A DNA stretch of 12,116 nt from Bacillota bacterium (lineage in GTDB: Bacteria; Bacillota; Clostridia; Christensenellales; CAG-138), in the NCBI GenBank assembly GCA_023416895.1, contig JAEZGQ010000108.1:1-12116 (forward strand), written 5' to 3'. Positions 6,593 to 12,116 of this stretch are shown here, in pieces. Below the pieces are notes generated by a model. It did no database searches. It saw only the letters and a program-made list of their open reading frames with translations, and was not told the DNA's origin. How positions within the stretch are numbered: the stretch's first letter is position 1; each line of letters begins with the position of its first letter. Position numbers and translations under genes: made by a program.

Positions 6593-6620
6593 AAAATTCC
6601 CCTTTTCTTTTTTTGGGGAA

Positions 6621-6629
6621 AGTATAGCA
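6621..6629 (-). promoter_or_regulatory. Extended -10 promoter of the sanA-like gene
   Basis: On the minus strand TGC TATACT (6629 down to 6621) is an extended -10 box about 30 bases before the ATG at 6592. No good -35 box is present, as is usual for extended -10 promoters. It supports the shorter start of the gene. Confidence 0.55.
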
Positions 6630-6691
6630 TATTGCAGGCGGTGTGTGTTGAAACAAATTGTAAACCGTATTATTGCCTTCAGCAAGCCGGG

Positions 6692-7081
6692 TCAGGATTC
6701 GCCATCATGCTTGCTTTTTGCTTTTTTCTCCCCTTGTATGAACTGAATCACCGAAAGCGCAAGCAAAAATATGCCAAACATGCGCTTAAGCCAGGGCGAC
6801 GAAATATAAACAGCCGCAAACGCGCCCGCGATTGCCCCAACAATGCCGGAAAGTATAATAGGAATACACTCTTTTACCTTCAGCCTCCCCTCTTTTTTGT
6901 GCACGATCAACGCTACCGCGGCAGCAGGCAAAAAGGCAAGCATGTTCACCCCTTGTGCCGCATGCTGGTCGAGCGTCAAAATGAGCGTAAGCGCGGGAAT
7001 GAGGATGGTGCCTCCCCCCATCCCCATGCCCGCAACGATGCCGGAAAGAAACCCGAAAATGATAAAAACAAGCCAGTTCAT
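6692..7081 (-). CDS. TauE/SafE (TSUP) family half-permease, second of the pair
   Basis: A 129-residue membrane protein equal to one half of a usual TauE/SafE permease (about 250 residues). It has the family's glycine motif GMGMGGG near the N-terminus, then QGVNMLAFLP, and about four to five hydrophobic segments. Positive residues lie in the KKEGRLKVK loop and the C-terminal tail (KKAKSK), which should be cytoplasmic. The start is placed at 7081, where ATGA overlaps the stop of the partner gene by 4 bases, a sign of translational coupling. An in-frame ATG at 7093 lies within the partner and has no ribosome binding site. Family members move small anions, often sulfur oxyanions or organosulfonates; the substrate here is unknown. 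No terminator is visible after the stop, so read-through into sanA is possible. Confidence 0.85.
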   Translation of the reverse strand: MNWLVFIIFGFLSGIVAGMGMGGGTILIPALTLILTLDQHAAQGVNMLAFLPAAAVALIVHKKEGRLKVKECIPIILSGIVGAIAGAFAAVYISSPWLKRMFGIFLLALSVIQFIQGEKKAKSKHDGES

Positions 7082-7437
7082 AGGAGCATCCATACGGCGG
7101 CGGCCAGCATCAGCGCGGAAAAAATACGGTTAAGCCATTTCGCGCTCAGCTTCCCCGTGAGCTTTGCGCCCAAAATACCGCCAAGCGTGAGCGATGGCGC
7201 AACATATAACACCGCATTCCAATCGACCGCGCTGTTGCAAACATAGATGAGCGCGCTCACAGCAGTAAGCGGTAGCATGATGCTGATGGCCGTCGCGTGC
7301 GCGCGCGCCTGCTCGTACCCTGTAAGCGCCACGAGGGCAAAAACTGCCACCATGCCGCCGCCTGCGCCGAACAACCCGTTGCAGATTCCAGTGATCAGCC
7401 CCGCGATAAGTGCCTTTTTGTTGAGCTTTTTGAACAT
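7078..7437 (-). CDS. TauE/SafE (TSUP) family half-permease, first of the pair
   Basis: A 119-residue membrane protein with a basic N-terminus (MFKKLNKK). It has the glycine motif GLFGAGGG, an AHATAISIMLP segment, GGILGAKLTGKL and a final hydrophobic helix. It matches the repeated half-unit of TauE/SafE permeases and is homologous to the next gene. It most likely forms a heterodimer with that product to make one full transporter. The start ATG at 7437 is preceded by AGGGCGG (7451-7445). That site is the right arm of a terminator hairpin (7445-7473), and the ATG directly follows the U-run. Neither product shows signs of a broken single gene: the 4-base overlap and separate starts look like a genuine two-gene design. 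Confidence 0.85.
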   Translation of the reverse strand: MFKKLNKKALIAGLITGICNGLFGAGGGMVAVFALVALTGYEQARAHATAISIMLPLTAVSALIYVCNSAVDWNAVLYVAPSLTLGGILGAKLTGKLSAKWLNRIFSALMLAAAVWMLL

Positions 7438-7473
7438 AAAAATACCGCCCTGCGCTTAGTTTGCGCGGGGCGG
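7438..7473 (-). terminator. Terminator of the acetyltransferase gene, overlapping the permease ribosome binding site
   Basis: On the minus strand CCGCCC-C-GCGC (7473-7463) pairs with GCGC-A-GGGCGG (7455-7445), with one C/A mismatch and a 7-base loop, followed by TATTTTT. It begins 11 bases after the stop at 7485 and ends at the start codon of the next gene (7437). The right arm contains the Shine-Dalgarno of that gene. Confidence 0.75.
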
Positions 7474-7484
7474 CTTGCATTTAT

Positions 7485-8609
7485 CTAGATTTGTTTGATG
7501 TAGCAGCGGCGGCGCTTGTGCTGTTCCTTATGGAAGGTTTTCCACTGCGACTGCACCTTTTCGTTGTACTCAAGCTGCGGCCCCGTTTCCGCAAAGCGGA
7601 TGCCGTTTCGAATGCTGTTTTTCATGATGTGGTTAAGAAGGATGCCGTTTACGCCCATGCCTTGGTATTCCGGGCGCACGGCGATGAGGAAAAGATCGAG
7701 CGTATCGTTGTGTTTGAGCGCGCGAAGCACCCGGAAAGCGCCGAAGGGAAACAGCTTACCACTGCTTTTCTTCATGGCGTTGGCGAGCGACGGTGCAGCC
7801 ACGCCGAACGCGACAAGCTTTTTGTTTTCGTCGAGCACAAAACAGGTGTAGTCCGGGTCCACAAGCGGTATAAATTTTTCGGCATAACGCTTGATTTGCT
7901 TTTCTGAAAGCTCCACAACGCCGTAAAGCTTTGCGTAGGCGATGTTCACAAGTTCAAACACCTGCTCGATGTACGGACCATAGTCTTTCCTGTTTTTGAC
8001 CTGCGCGATAGAAAGCCTGTTGTGGGTGAGCACGCGCGTGGCGATGGCGTCAAAGCGTTTTAGCTGCTCTTCCGGTATGTCGGCGCAGATGAGAAACTCC
8101 ACCCAGTCCACATCCTTTTGGTAGCCAAGCCGCGCGAGATGCGTGTTGTAATAGGGGTGGTTGTAATAGGTAATGAACATACCCTTGCGGTCAAACCCCT
8201 CCACAAGCATACCTTCACGGTCGAGGTCGCAAAAACCGAGCGGCCCGTGCACCTCATTGCAGCCCTTTTCACGGGCAAAGTTTTCCACGGCCTGAAAGAG
8301 AGCCGCTGAAACCTCCTCATCGTCGATAAAATCCACCTGCGAAAAGCGCATGCGTTTGGTGTTCCACTTTTCATTGGCTTTGCGGCTCAAAATCGCGCCG
8401 ATTCGGCCAACGATCTTCCCGTTGCGGTACGCAAGAAAACATTTCCCCTCGCAGTACTCGAAGGCAGGGTTTTGCTTCGGGTCCCAGTCAGCTAAGTCAT
8501 CACCGTACATCGCCGGGATAAACTGCGGAACATCCTTATACAGCTTGTTGGGAAAGTCCACAAATTTACGCAACTCCGCCTTGGACTGCACTTCCTTTAC
8601 CGTTACCAT
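7485..8609 (-). CDS. GNAT-like acetyltransferase protein
   Basis: A 374-residue soluble protein. The N-terminal part (about 1-110) carries YGDDLADWDPKQNPAF and a CFLAYRNGKIVGRI strand pair. The centre has HGPLGFCDLDREGMLVEGF and a YYNHPYY motif. The C-terminal part (about 295-345) has FLIAVRPEYQGMGVNGIL, which fits the acetyl-CoA loop (Q/R-x-x-G-x-G/A) of GNAT enzymes. The layout matches large two-lobed GNAT-like proteins of Firmicutes and Bacteroidetes whose substrates are unknown. The start is placed at ATG 8609, with GGAGG at 8622-8618. A TTG 15 bases upstream overlaps that site and is rejected. It has its own promoter and terminator, so it is mainly a single-gene transcript. Confidence 0.82.
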   Translation of the reverse strand: MVTVKEVQSKAELRKFVDFPNKLYKDVPQFIPAMYGDDLADWDPKQNPAFEYCEGKCFLAYRNGKIVGRIGAILSRKANEKWNTKRMRFSQVDFIDDEEVSAALFQAVENFAREKGCNEVHGPLGFCDLDREGMLVEGFDRKGMFITYYNHPYYNTHLARLGYQKDVDWVEFLICADIPEEQLKRFDAIATRVLTHNRLSIAQVKNRKDYGPYIEQVFELVNIAYAKLYGVVELSEKQIKRYAEKFIPLVDPDYTCFVLDENKKLVAFGVAAPSLANAMKKSSGKLFPFGAFRVLRALKHNDTLDLFLIAVRPEYQGMGVNGILLNHIMKNSIRNGIRFAETGPQLEYNEKVQSQWKTFHKEQHKRRRCYIKQI

Positions 8610-8656
8610 GAATGATGCCTCCAATAAAAAAATAAAAAGAACGGATAACGGTATTT

Positions 8657-8685
8657 ATTATAACAGAATGTTGATGAATTTACAA
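8657..8685 (-). promoter_or_regulatory. Sigma-A promoter of the acetyltransferase gene
   Basis: On the minus strand TTGTAA (8685-8680), a 17-base spacer and TATAAT (8662-8657). TG one base before the -10 box makes it an extended -10. The expected start site is near 8650, giving a leader of about 40 bases. Confidence 0.85.
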
Positions 8686-8719
8686 AATTCTCATAAATTC
8701 AGCGAGGAAAATTTGTGCG

Positions 8720-8778
8720 TTTACAAAGAAGCGCCTACTCAAAGCGGCCTTTCTGGCACGCTTTCGCAGGCGCTTCTT
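8720..8778 (-). terminator. Compound hairpin terminator of the rhodanese operon
   Basis: Outer perfect 11-bp arms AAGAAGCGCCT (8726-8736) and AGGCGCTTCTT (8768-8778). Nested inside are AAAGCG / CGCTTT (8741-8746 with 8759-8764) and GCC / GGC (8747-8749 with 8755-8757). The U-run on the minus strand is TTCTTTGTAAA. It lies about 16 bases after the stop at 8795. The nested structure is larger than a usual terminator. Confidence 0.75.
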
Positions 8779-8794
8779 AAGGGGAGCAAAATGA

Positions 8795-9229
8795 TCAGCC
8801 GCTCACGGTGCCGTACGGCCAGTCGATGATGCCGCCGAAATCATAGATTGCTGTATAGCCCATCTCCGCAAGTTTTTTTGCGGCTTCAGCGCTTCTTCGG
8901 CCGCTGCGGCAGTATACAAGGATGGTGGCGCTTTTGTCGGTCAAAACGTCCGCCGCGCTTGTTTCAATTTCCTCGTTGGGCAAAAGAAGTGCGCCTTCTA
9001 TGTGTGCCTCCATATACTCTTCGTTTGTGCGCACATCAACAAGCACGAAGGATGCCGAATCGTCCATCATGCGCTTGGCTTGCTCGGCGTCGATCGTTTC
9101 ATAAGCGCCTAAGGCGGCCGATTCAGAGGGAGCCTGGGTTGTATCCTGCGGTACCGGCTGCGTGGTGCAAGCCGTAAAAACTGCCAGTGAAGCTGCGCAA
9201 GCGACCATAAGGAGTACGTGTTTTATCAT
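8795..9229 (-). CDS. Rhodanese-domain lipoprotein
   Basis: A 144-residue protein with a lipoprotein signal (hydrophobic 4-18, lipobox FTAC, modified Cys21), a short linker rich in Thr, Gln and Pro, and one rhodanese domain (about 43-144). The domain shows VDVRTNEEYMEAHIEGA and the active loop CRSGRRS with catalytic Cys107. Rhodanese domains carry a persulfide on this Cys and move sulfane sulfur. This one would act outside the membrane, where donor and acceptor are unknown. The start at 9229 is fixed by GGGAGGA (9239-9233). It follows the cytoplasmic rhodanese gene by 17 bases and shares its transcript. Confidence 0.92.
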   Translation of the reverse strand: MIKHVLLMVACAASLAVFTACTTQPVPQDTTQAPSESAALGAYETIDAEQAKRMMDDSASFVLVDVRTNEEYMEAHIEGALLLPNEEIETSAADVLTDKSATILVYCRSGRRSAEAAKKLAEMGYTAIYDFGGIIDWPYGTVSG

Positions 9230-9246
9230 AAGTCCTCCCGTAACTA

Positions 9247-9585
9247 TTACGCACCAACCGAGTGCTCGATTTTTCCGGTATACTGCGAAATGCCGCCGAT
9301 GTTATTCACATCGGTATACCCCATAGAGGCAAGCATGGAACAGGCGGTACGGCTGCGCGCGCCGCTGAGGCAATACACAAAAAGCCGCGCATCTTTTTCA
9401 GGTACTGTGCGGGAAATGTCGCCGAGGCGGTCAAGCGGCACATTTACGCTTCCCGGGATATGCCCCGCGCGATATTCCTCGGAGGTACGCACATCCACGA
9501 GGCGAATGGATTTGTCTTTCGACAGCTCGGTTTGCGCCTGCGGCATAAGAATATAAGAAAATTTGGGTTTGTTCCCGAACAACAT
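9247..9585 (-). CDS. Cytoplasmic single-domain rhodanese
   Basis: A 112-residue rhodanese with VDVRTSEEYRAGHIPGS and active loop CLSGARS (catalytic Cys72). It has no signal peptide or membrane segment, so it should act in the cytoplasm on sulfane sulfur. The frame is open to 9633, but the start is placed at ATG 9585, preceded by GGGAGGAA (9598-9591); the longer start has no such site. It is first in a two-gene operon with the rhodanese lipoprotein. I found no convincing promoter in the 180 bases upstream. The two proteins share only family-level similarity. Confidence 0.9.
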   Translation of the reverse strand: MLFGNKPKFSYILMPQAQTELSKDKSIRLVDVRTSEEYRAGHIPGSVNVPLDRLGDISRTVPEKDARLFVYCLSGARSRTACSMLASMGYTDVNNIGGISQYTGKIEHSVGA

Positions 9586-9761
9586 AAAAGTTCCTCCCAA
9601 TTCAGTTTTAGCTTTTGCGTTGTGGCGCCCCATATACGCTGCATCTTCTTTCTAAGAATGTACCAGTTTTTTTGCGCCACTTCTGTGACTACATTACAAA
9701 ACTTCGCATACAAACGTATATTCTTCCGCACCCACACAAAATGGCTGAGCCTTTTGTTGCA

Positions 9762-9793
9762 AGAAAAAAGGCGGCCGAAGCCGCCTTTTTTTG
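9762..9793 (-). terminator. Terminator of the groES-groEL operon
   Basis: On the minus strand GGCGGC and GCCGCC arms with A/T extensions (9780-9791 with 9764-9775) enclose a stable TTCG tetraloop, followed by a T-run. It starts 17 bases after the groEL stop at 9810. The plus-strand T-run makes it work for transcripts from the other side too. Confidence 0.93.
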
Positions 9794-9809
9794 AAAAACC
9801 CTATTTTAC

Positions 9810-11441
9810 TTAATACATGCCGTCCATGCCGCCCGGAGCGCCTGCGGGAGCAGCCGACGGAGGGGTGGGGATGTCGCACACGAGGCTTTCGGTGGTGAGC
9901 ACCATGGCCGCGATGGACGAAGCGTTCTGCAGAGCGCTCCTCGACACCTTGGTCGGGTCGATGATGCCGCGCTCGGTCATCATGCAATATTCATCCTTCT
10001 TCGCGTCAAAGCCGTAGCCGGGCTTGTTGGACTTGCGGATGGTATCCACGATCACGGAGCCCTCGAGGCCCGCGTTGGCGGAAATCTGGCGCACAGGCTC
10101 TTCAAGCGCGCGCACAACGATGTTGACGCCGGTCTTTTCGTCGCCTTCGCTCTTCTCGGCAAGCGCCTTGACCTTATCGATCACGTTGAGGAACGCAACG
10201 CCGCCGCCCGGTACGATGCCCTCTTCCACGGCCGCACGGGTCGCGTTGAGTGCATCCTCGATGCGAAGCTTCGCTTCTTTCATTTCCACTTCGGTGGCCG
10301 CGCCAACCGCTACCACGGCTACGCCGCCGGCGAGCTTGGCAAGCCTCTCCTGAAGCTTTTCACGGTCGTAATCGGAGGTGGTCTCCTCGATCTGGGAACG
10401 GATGGACGCGATGCGCGCCTTGATGGCCTGCGCGTCACCCACGCCTTCCACGATGGTAGTGTTTTCCTTGTCAACCTTCACCTGGCGGGCGTTGCCGAGC
10501 ATGGTGACTTTGGCTTCCTTCAGATCAAGACCCAGTTCTTCGGAAATGACCTGACCGCCGGTGAGGATGGCGATGTCTTCAAGCATGGCCTTACGCCTGT
10601 CGCCAAAGCCAGGAGCCTTGACGGCGACGCAGGTGAACGTGCCGCGCAGCTTGTTGACGATAAGGGTGGCAAGCGCTTCGCCTTCTACGTCGTCGGCAAT
10701 GATGAGGAGCTTGCGGCCCTGCTGCACCACAACTTCGAGCACCGGCAGCACTTCCTGAATGTTGCTGATCTTTTTGTCGGTGATGAGGATGTAGGGGTTG
10801 TCGAGCACGGCTTCCATTTTTTCGGTATCGGTTACCATGTAAGCGGAAGCATAGCCGCGGTCAAACTGCATACCTTCCACGACCTTAAGCTCAGTCTTCA
10901 TGGTTTTGCTTTCTTCCACGGTGATAACGCCGTCGTTGCCGACCTTCTCCATGGCGTCGCTGATGAGGGCGCCGATTTCATCGTCGCCTGCGGAGATGGC
11001 GGCGACCTGCGCGATGGCCTGCTTGTTTTCAACGGGCTTGGAAAGCTCCTTAAGACCCTTTACGGCTTCGGTCACGGCGGACTCGATGCCGCGCTTGAGG
11101 CTCATGGGGTTGGCACCGGCAACAACGTTCTTCATGCCTTCGCGGATCATGGCCTGCGCAAGGAGGGTAGCGGTGGTGGTACCGTCGCCTGCGACGTCGT
11201 TCGTTTTGGTGGCGACTTCCTTAATAAGCTGTGCGCCCATGTTTTCAAACGGGTCTTCCAGCTCAATTTCCTTGGCGATGGTTACGCCGTCGTTCACGAT
11301 GATGGGAGCGCCGTACTTTTTATCGAGTACAACGTTGCGGCCCTTGGGGCCGAGGGTGATTTTTACGGTATCCGCTAGGGCGTTCATGCCCCTTTCAAGA
11401 GAGCGGCGGGCTTCCTCGCCGTATTTGATCTGCTTTGCCAT
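9810..11441 (-). CDS. groEL: Chaperonin GroEL (Hsp60)
   Basis: A 543-residue full-length chaperonin, close to the usual 540-548. It forms a double seven-membered ring in the cytoplasm and folds proteins using ATP together with GroES. Visible marks are LGPKGRNVVL (30-39), the ATP-site loop AGDGTTT (84-90), the RIEDALNATRAAVEEG helix with the hydrolysis Asp near 397, and GGGVAF near 413. The end is the Gly/Met tail GGMDGMY. The start at 11441 has AAGGAGGA at 11458-11451 and lies 19 bases after the groES stop. No key residue is missing. It is co-transcribed with groES under CIRCE control. Confidence 0.99.
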   Translation of the reverse strand: MAKQIKYGEEARRSLERGMNALADTVKITLGPKGRNVVLDKKYGAPIIVNDGVTIAKEIELEDPFENMGAQLIKEVATKTNDVAGDGTTTATLLAQAMIREGMKNVVAGANPMSLKRGIESAVTEAVKGLKELSKPVENKQAIAQVAAISAGDDEIGALISDAMEKVGNDGVITVEESKTMKTELKVVEGMQFDRGYASAYMVTDTEKMEAVLDNPYILITDKKISNIQEVLPVLEVVVQQGRKLLIIADDVEGEALATLIVNKLRGTFTCVAVKAPGFGDRRKAMLEDIAILTGGQVISEELGLDLKEAKVTMLGNARQVKVDKENTTIVEGVGDAQAIKARIASIRSQIEETTSDYDREKLQERLAKLAGGVAVVAVGAATEVEMKEAKLRIEDALNATRAAVEEGIVPGGGVAFLNVIDKVKALAEKSEGDEKTGVNIVVRALEEPVRQISANAGLEGSVIVDTIRKSNKPGYGFDAKKDEYCMMTERGIIDPTKVSRSALQNASSIAAMVLTTESLVCDIPTPPSAAPAGAPGGMDGMY

Positions 11442-11460
11442 TTGCGTTACTCCTCCTTAT

Positions 11461-11745
11461 TTACTCTACGACCGCAAGAATGTCGTTTTGACGCACAACG
11501 GTGTATTCCTGACCGTCAAGCTTGATTTCGGTGCCGGAATATTTGCTCAGAATCACCCTGTCGCCCACTTTGACGTACATGGTGATATCCTTGCCTTCCA
11601 CAACACCGCCGGGGCCTACGGCGATCACTTCGGATACCTGCGGCTTTTCCTTGGCGCTGCCGGTGAGGATGATGCCGCTCTTGGTGGTTTCCTCGGCTTC
11701 GATGCTCTTCAAGACGACGCGATCTGCGAGGGGTTTGAGTTTCAT
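11461..11745 (-). CDS. groES: Co-chaperonin GroES (Hsp10)
   Basis: A 94-residue full-length GroES, the seven-membered lid of the GroEL cavity. It shows LKPLADRVVLK at the N-terminus and the mobile loop EAEETTKSGIILTGSAKEKP, whose GIIL residues dock on GroEL. AVGPG, GDRVILSKYSGTEIK and a closing EYTVVRQNDILAVVE follow. The start at 11745 is supported by TAAGGAGG at 11760-11753. It is the first gene of the operon; the leader from promoter to start carries the CIRCE element. Confidence 0.98.
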   Translation of the reverse strand: MKLKPLADRVVLKSIEAEETTKSGIILTGSAKEKPQVSEVIAVGPGGVVEGKDITMYVKVGDRVILSKYSGTEIKLDGQEYTVVRQNDILAVVE

Positions 11746-11793
11746 GATGTAGCCTCCTTACATGTATGGTAAAGTATGGATTTAATTGCTTTG

Positions 11794-11820
11794 TTAGCAC
11801 TCTAAACTTCCGAGTGCTAA
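11794..11820. promoter_or_regulatory. CIRCE operator (HrcA binding site)
   Basis: TTAGCACTC (11794-11802), a 9-base spacer and GAGTGCTAA (11812-11820): an exact match to the CIRCE consensus. HrcA binds it and represses groES-groEL until heat stress. It lies just downstream of the -10 box, in the transcribed leader, as in other Firmicutes. Confidence 0.98.
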
Positions 11821-11830
11821 CACAGTTGTT

Positions 11831-11859
11831 ATCATAGCGCAAGCCACTGTGCTTTTCAA
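11831..11859 (-). promoter_or_regulatory. Sigma-A promoter of groES-groEL
   Basis: On the minus strand TTGAAA (11859-11854), a 17-base spacer and TATGAT (11836-11831). The start site should fall near 11824, at the edge of the CIRCE element, so HrcA would block transcription start. Confidence 0.9.
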
Positions 11860-11974
11860 CCGTCTGCGGCATTTTTTCACATTTGTTTCGCAATTTTTAA
11901 AGGGTTGCCAATTTTAACATTTTTTTGCCGACGGCAGCTTTTGCGCTAACACACTAACATATTTTGTCTGATCG

Positions 11975-11983
11975 TGTTATAAT
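11975..11983 (+). promoter_or_regulatory. Extended -10 promoter of the deaminase gene
   Basis: TGT TATAAT at 11975-11983 is an extended -10 box about 48 bases before the ATG at 12031. The -35 position (TAACAT, 11955-11960) is weak. It diverges from the groES promoter, about 120 bases away. Confidence 0.65.
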
Positions 11984-12030
11984 TCATGCATCGCCAAGCG
12001 CCACAAATTTACAGTTTCGGAGGGAAGCAC

Positions 12031-12116
12031 ATGCGGGAATGGACGAAGTGGGACGAGCGCTTTATGGAGCTCTCTAAAACCATAGGCACATGGTCGAGTT
12101 GCTACCAGCAAAACCG
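12031..12116 (+). CDS. dCMP deaminase-like protein, 3' end outside the window
   Basis: The first 28 codons of a gene cut by the window edge. The peptide begins MREWTKWDERFMELSKTIGT and continues WSSCYQQNR. This matches the N-terminus of deoxycytidylate deaminases of Firmicutes (WD-x-x-FM...ATWSSC), zinc enzymes that turn dCMP into dUMP for dTTP synthesis. The zinc-site motifs (HAE and PCxxC) would lie beyond the edge, so the call rests on the start only. CGGAGGGA at 12018-12025 is a good ribosome binding site. The gene is divergent from groES. Confidence 0.7.
   Translation, partial: MREWTKWDERFMELSKTIGTWSSCYQQN

Noticed and set aside
6584..7246. Plus-strand frame of 220 codons opposite the sanA start and permease genes
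   Set aside because: It has no ribosome binding site and is fully opposed by well-supported minus-strand genes of known families.
7078..7437. Single TauE/SafE gene broken by a frameshift
   Set aside because: The two frames overlap by an exact ATGA stop-start, each half begins with its own complete glycine-motif segment, and no residues are missing at the junction, so two genuine genes are more likely.
8726..8778. Integron attC-like recombination site
   Set aside because: The nested stem lacks the conserved attC core bases (GTTRRRY and its partner), and no integrase or cassette is near. A terminator after the rhodanese gene explains its position.
10900..11772. Long plus-strand frame of 290 codons opposite groEL and groES
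   Set aside because: It is the antisense shadow of two highly conserved GC-rich genes and crosses the groES ribosome binding site.

Overview
The window looks like chromosome of a Gram-positive Firmicute, probably a Clostridia-type anaerobe. The reasons are strong AGGAGG-type ribosome binding sites, a groES-groEL operon with a perfect CIRCE operator, a sigma factor paired with a DUF4367-like membrane anti-sigma candidate, SanA/YdcF, small TauE/SafE-type permeases, and short AT-rich intergenic regions with a stem-loop terminator after most transcripts. No species-level claim is possible from the sequence alone.

Left part, plus strand (1-4316), accessory in character. It starts inside a protein built from two tandem copies of an unrecognised domain of about 170 residues. 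Next comes a small lipoprotein of unknown function. Then follows a sigma-70-like factor with its membrane-anchored partner; both appear to use TTG starts and they are 12 bases apart. The spaces between these genes hold strong terminators and two diverged copies of a roughly 150-bp intergenic repeat (1518-1663 and 2606-2749).

Middle, minus strand (4767-8609). First are two orphan small genes: a secreted protein with a signal peptide, and a Cys-containing protein with an Ala-Gln repeat. Then come a SanA/YdcF-type envelope protein, a pair of translationally coupled half-size TauE/SafE permeases, and a GNAT-fold acetyltransferase with a clear sigma-A promoter. A 450-base space (4317-4766) between the convergent halves contains only hairpins.

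Right part (8795-12116). It holds a two-gene rhodanese operon, with one cytoplasmic protein and one lipoprotein anchored outside the membrane. Next is the heat-shock operon groES-groEL under a sigma-A promoter plus the HrcA operator CIRCE. Diverging from it is the first 28 codons of a dCMP deaminase-like gene, cut by the window edge.

Most of the right half is ordinary core genome. The items most worth a second look are the two-domain protein at the left edge, the duplicated intergenic repeat that reads like a small minus-strand transcription unit, the palindrome over the sigma-factor promoter, and the split permease, whose ribosome binding site lies inside the previous gene's terminator.
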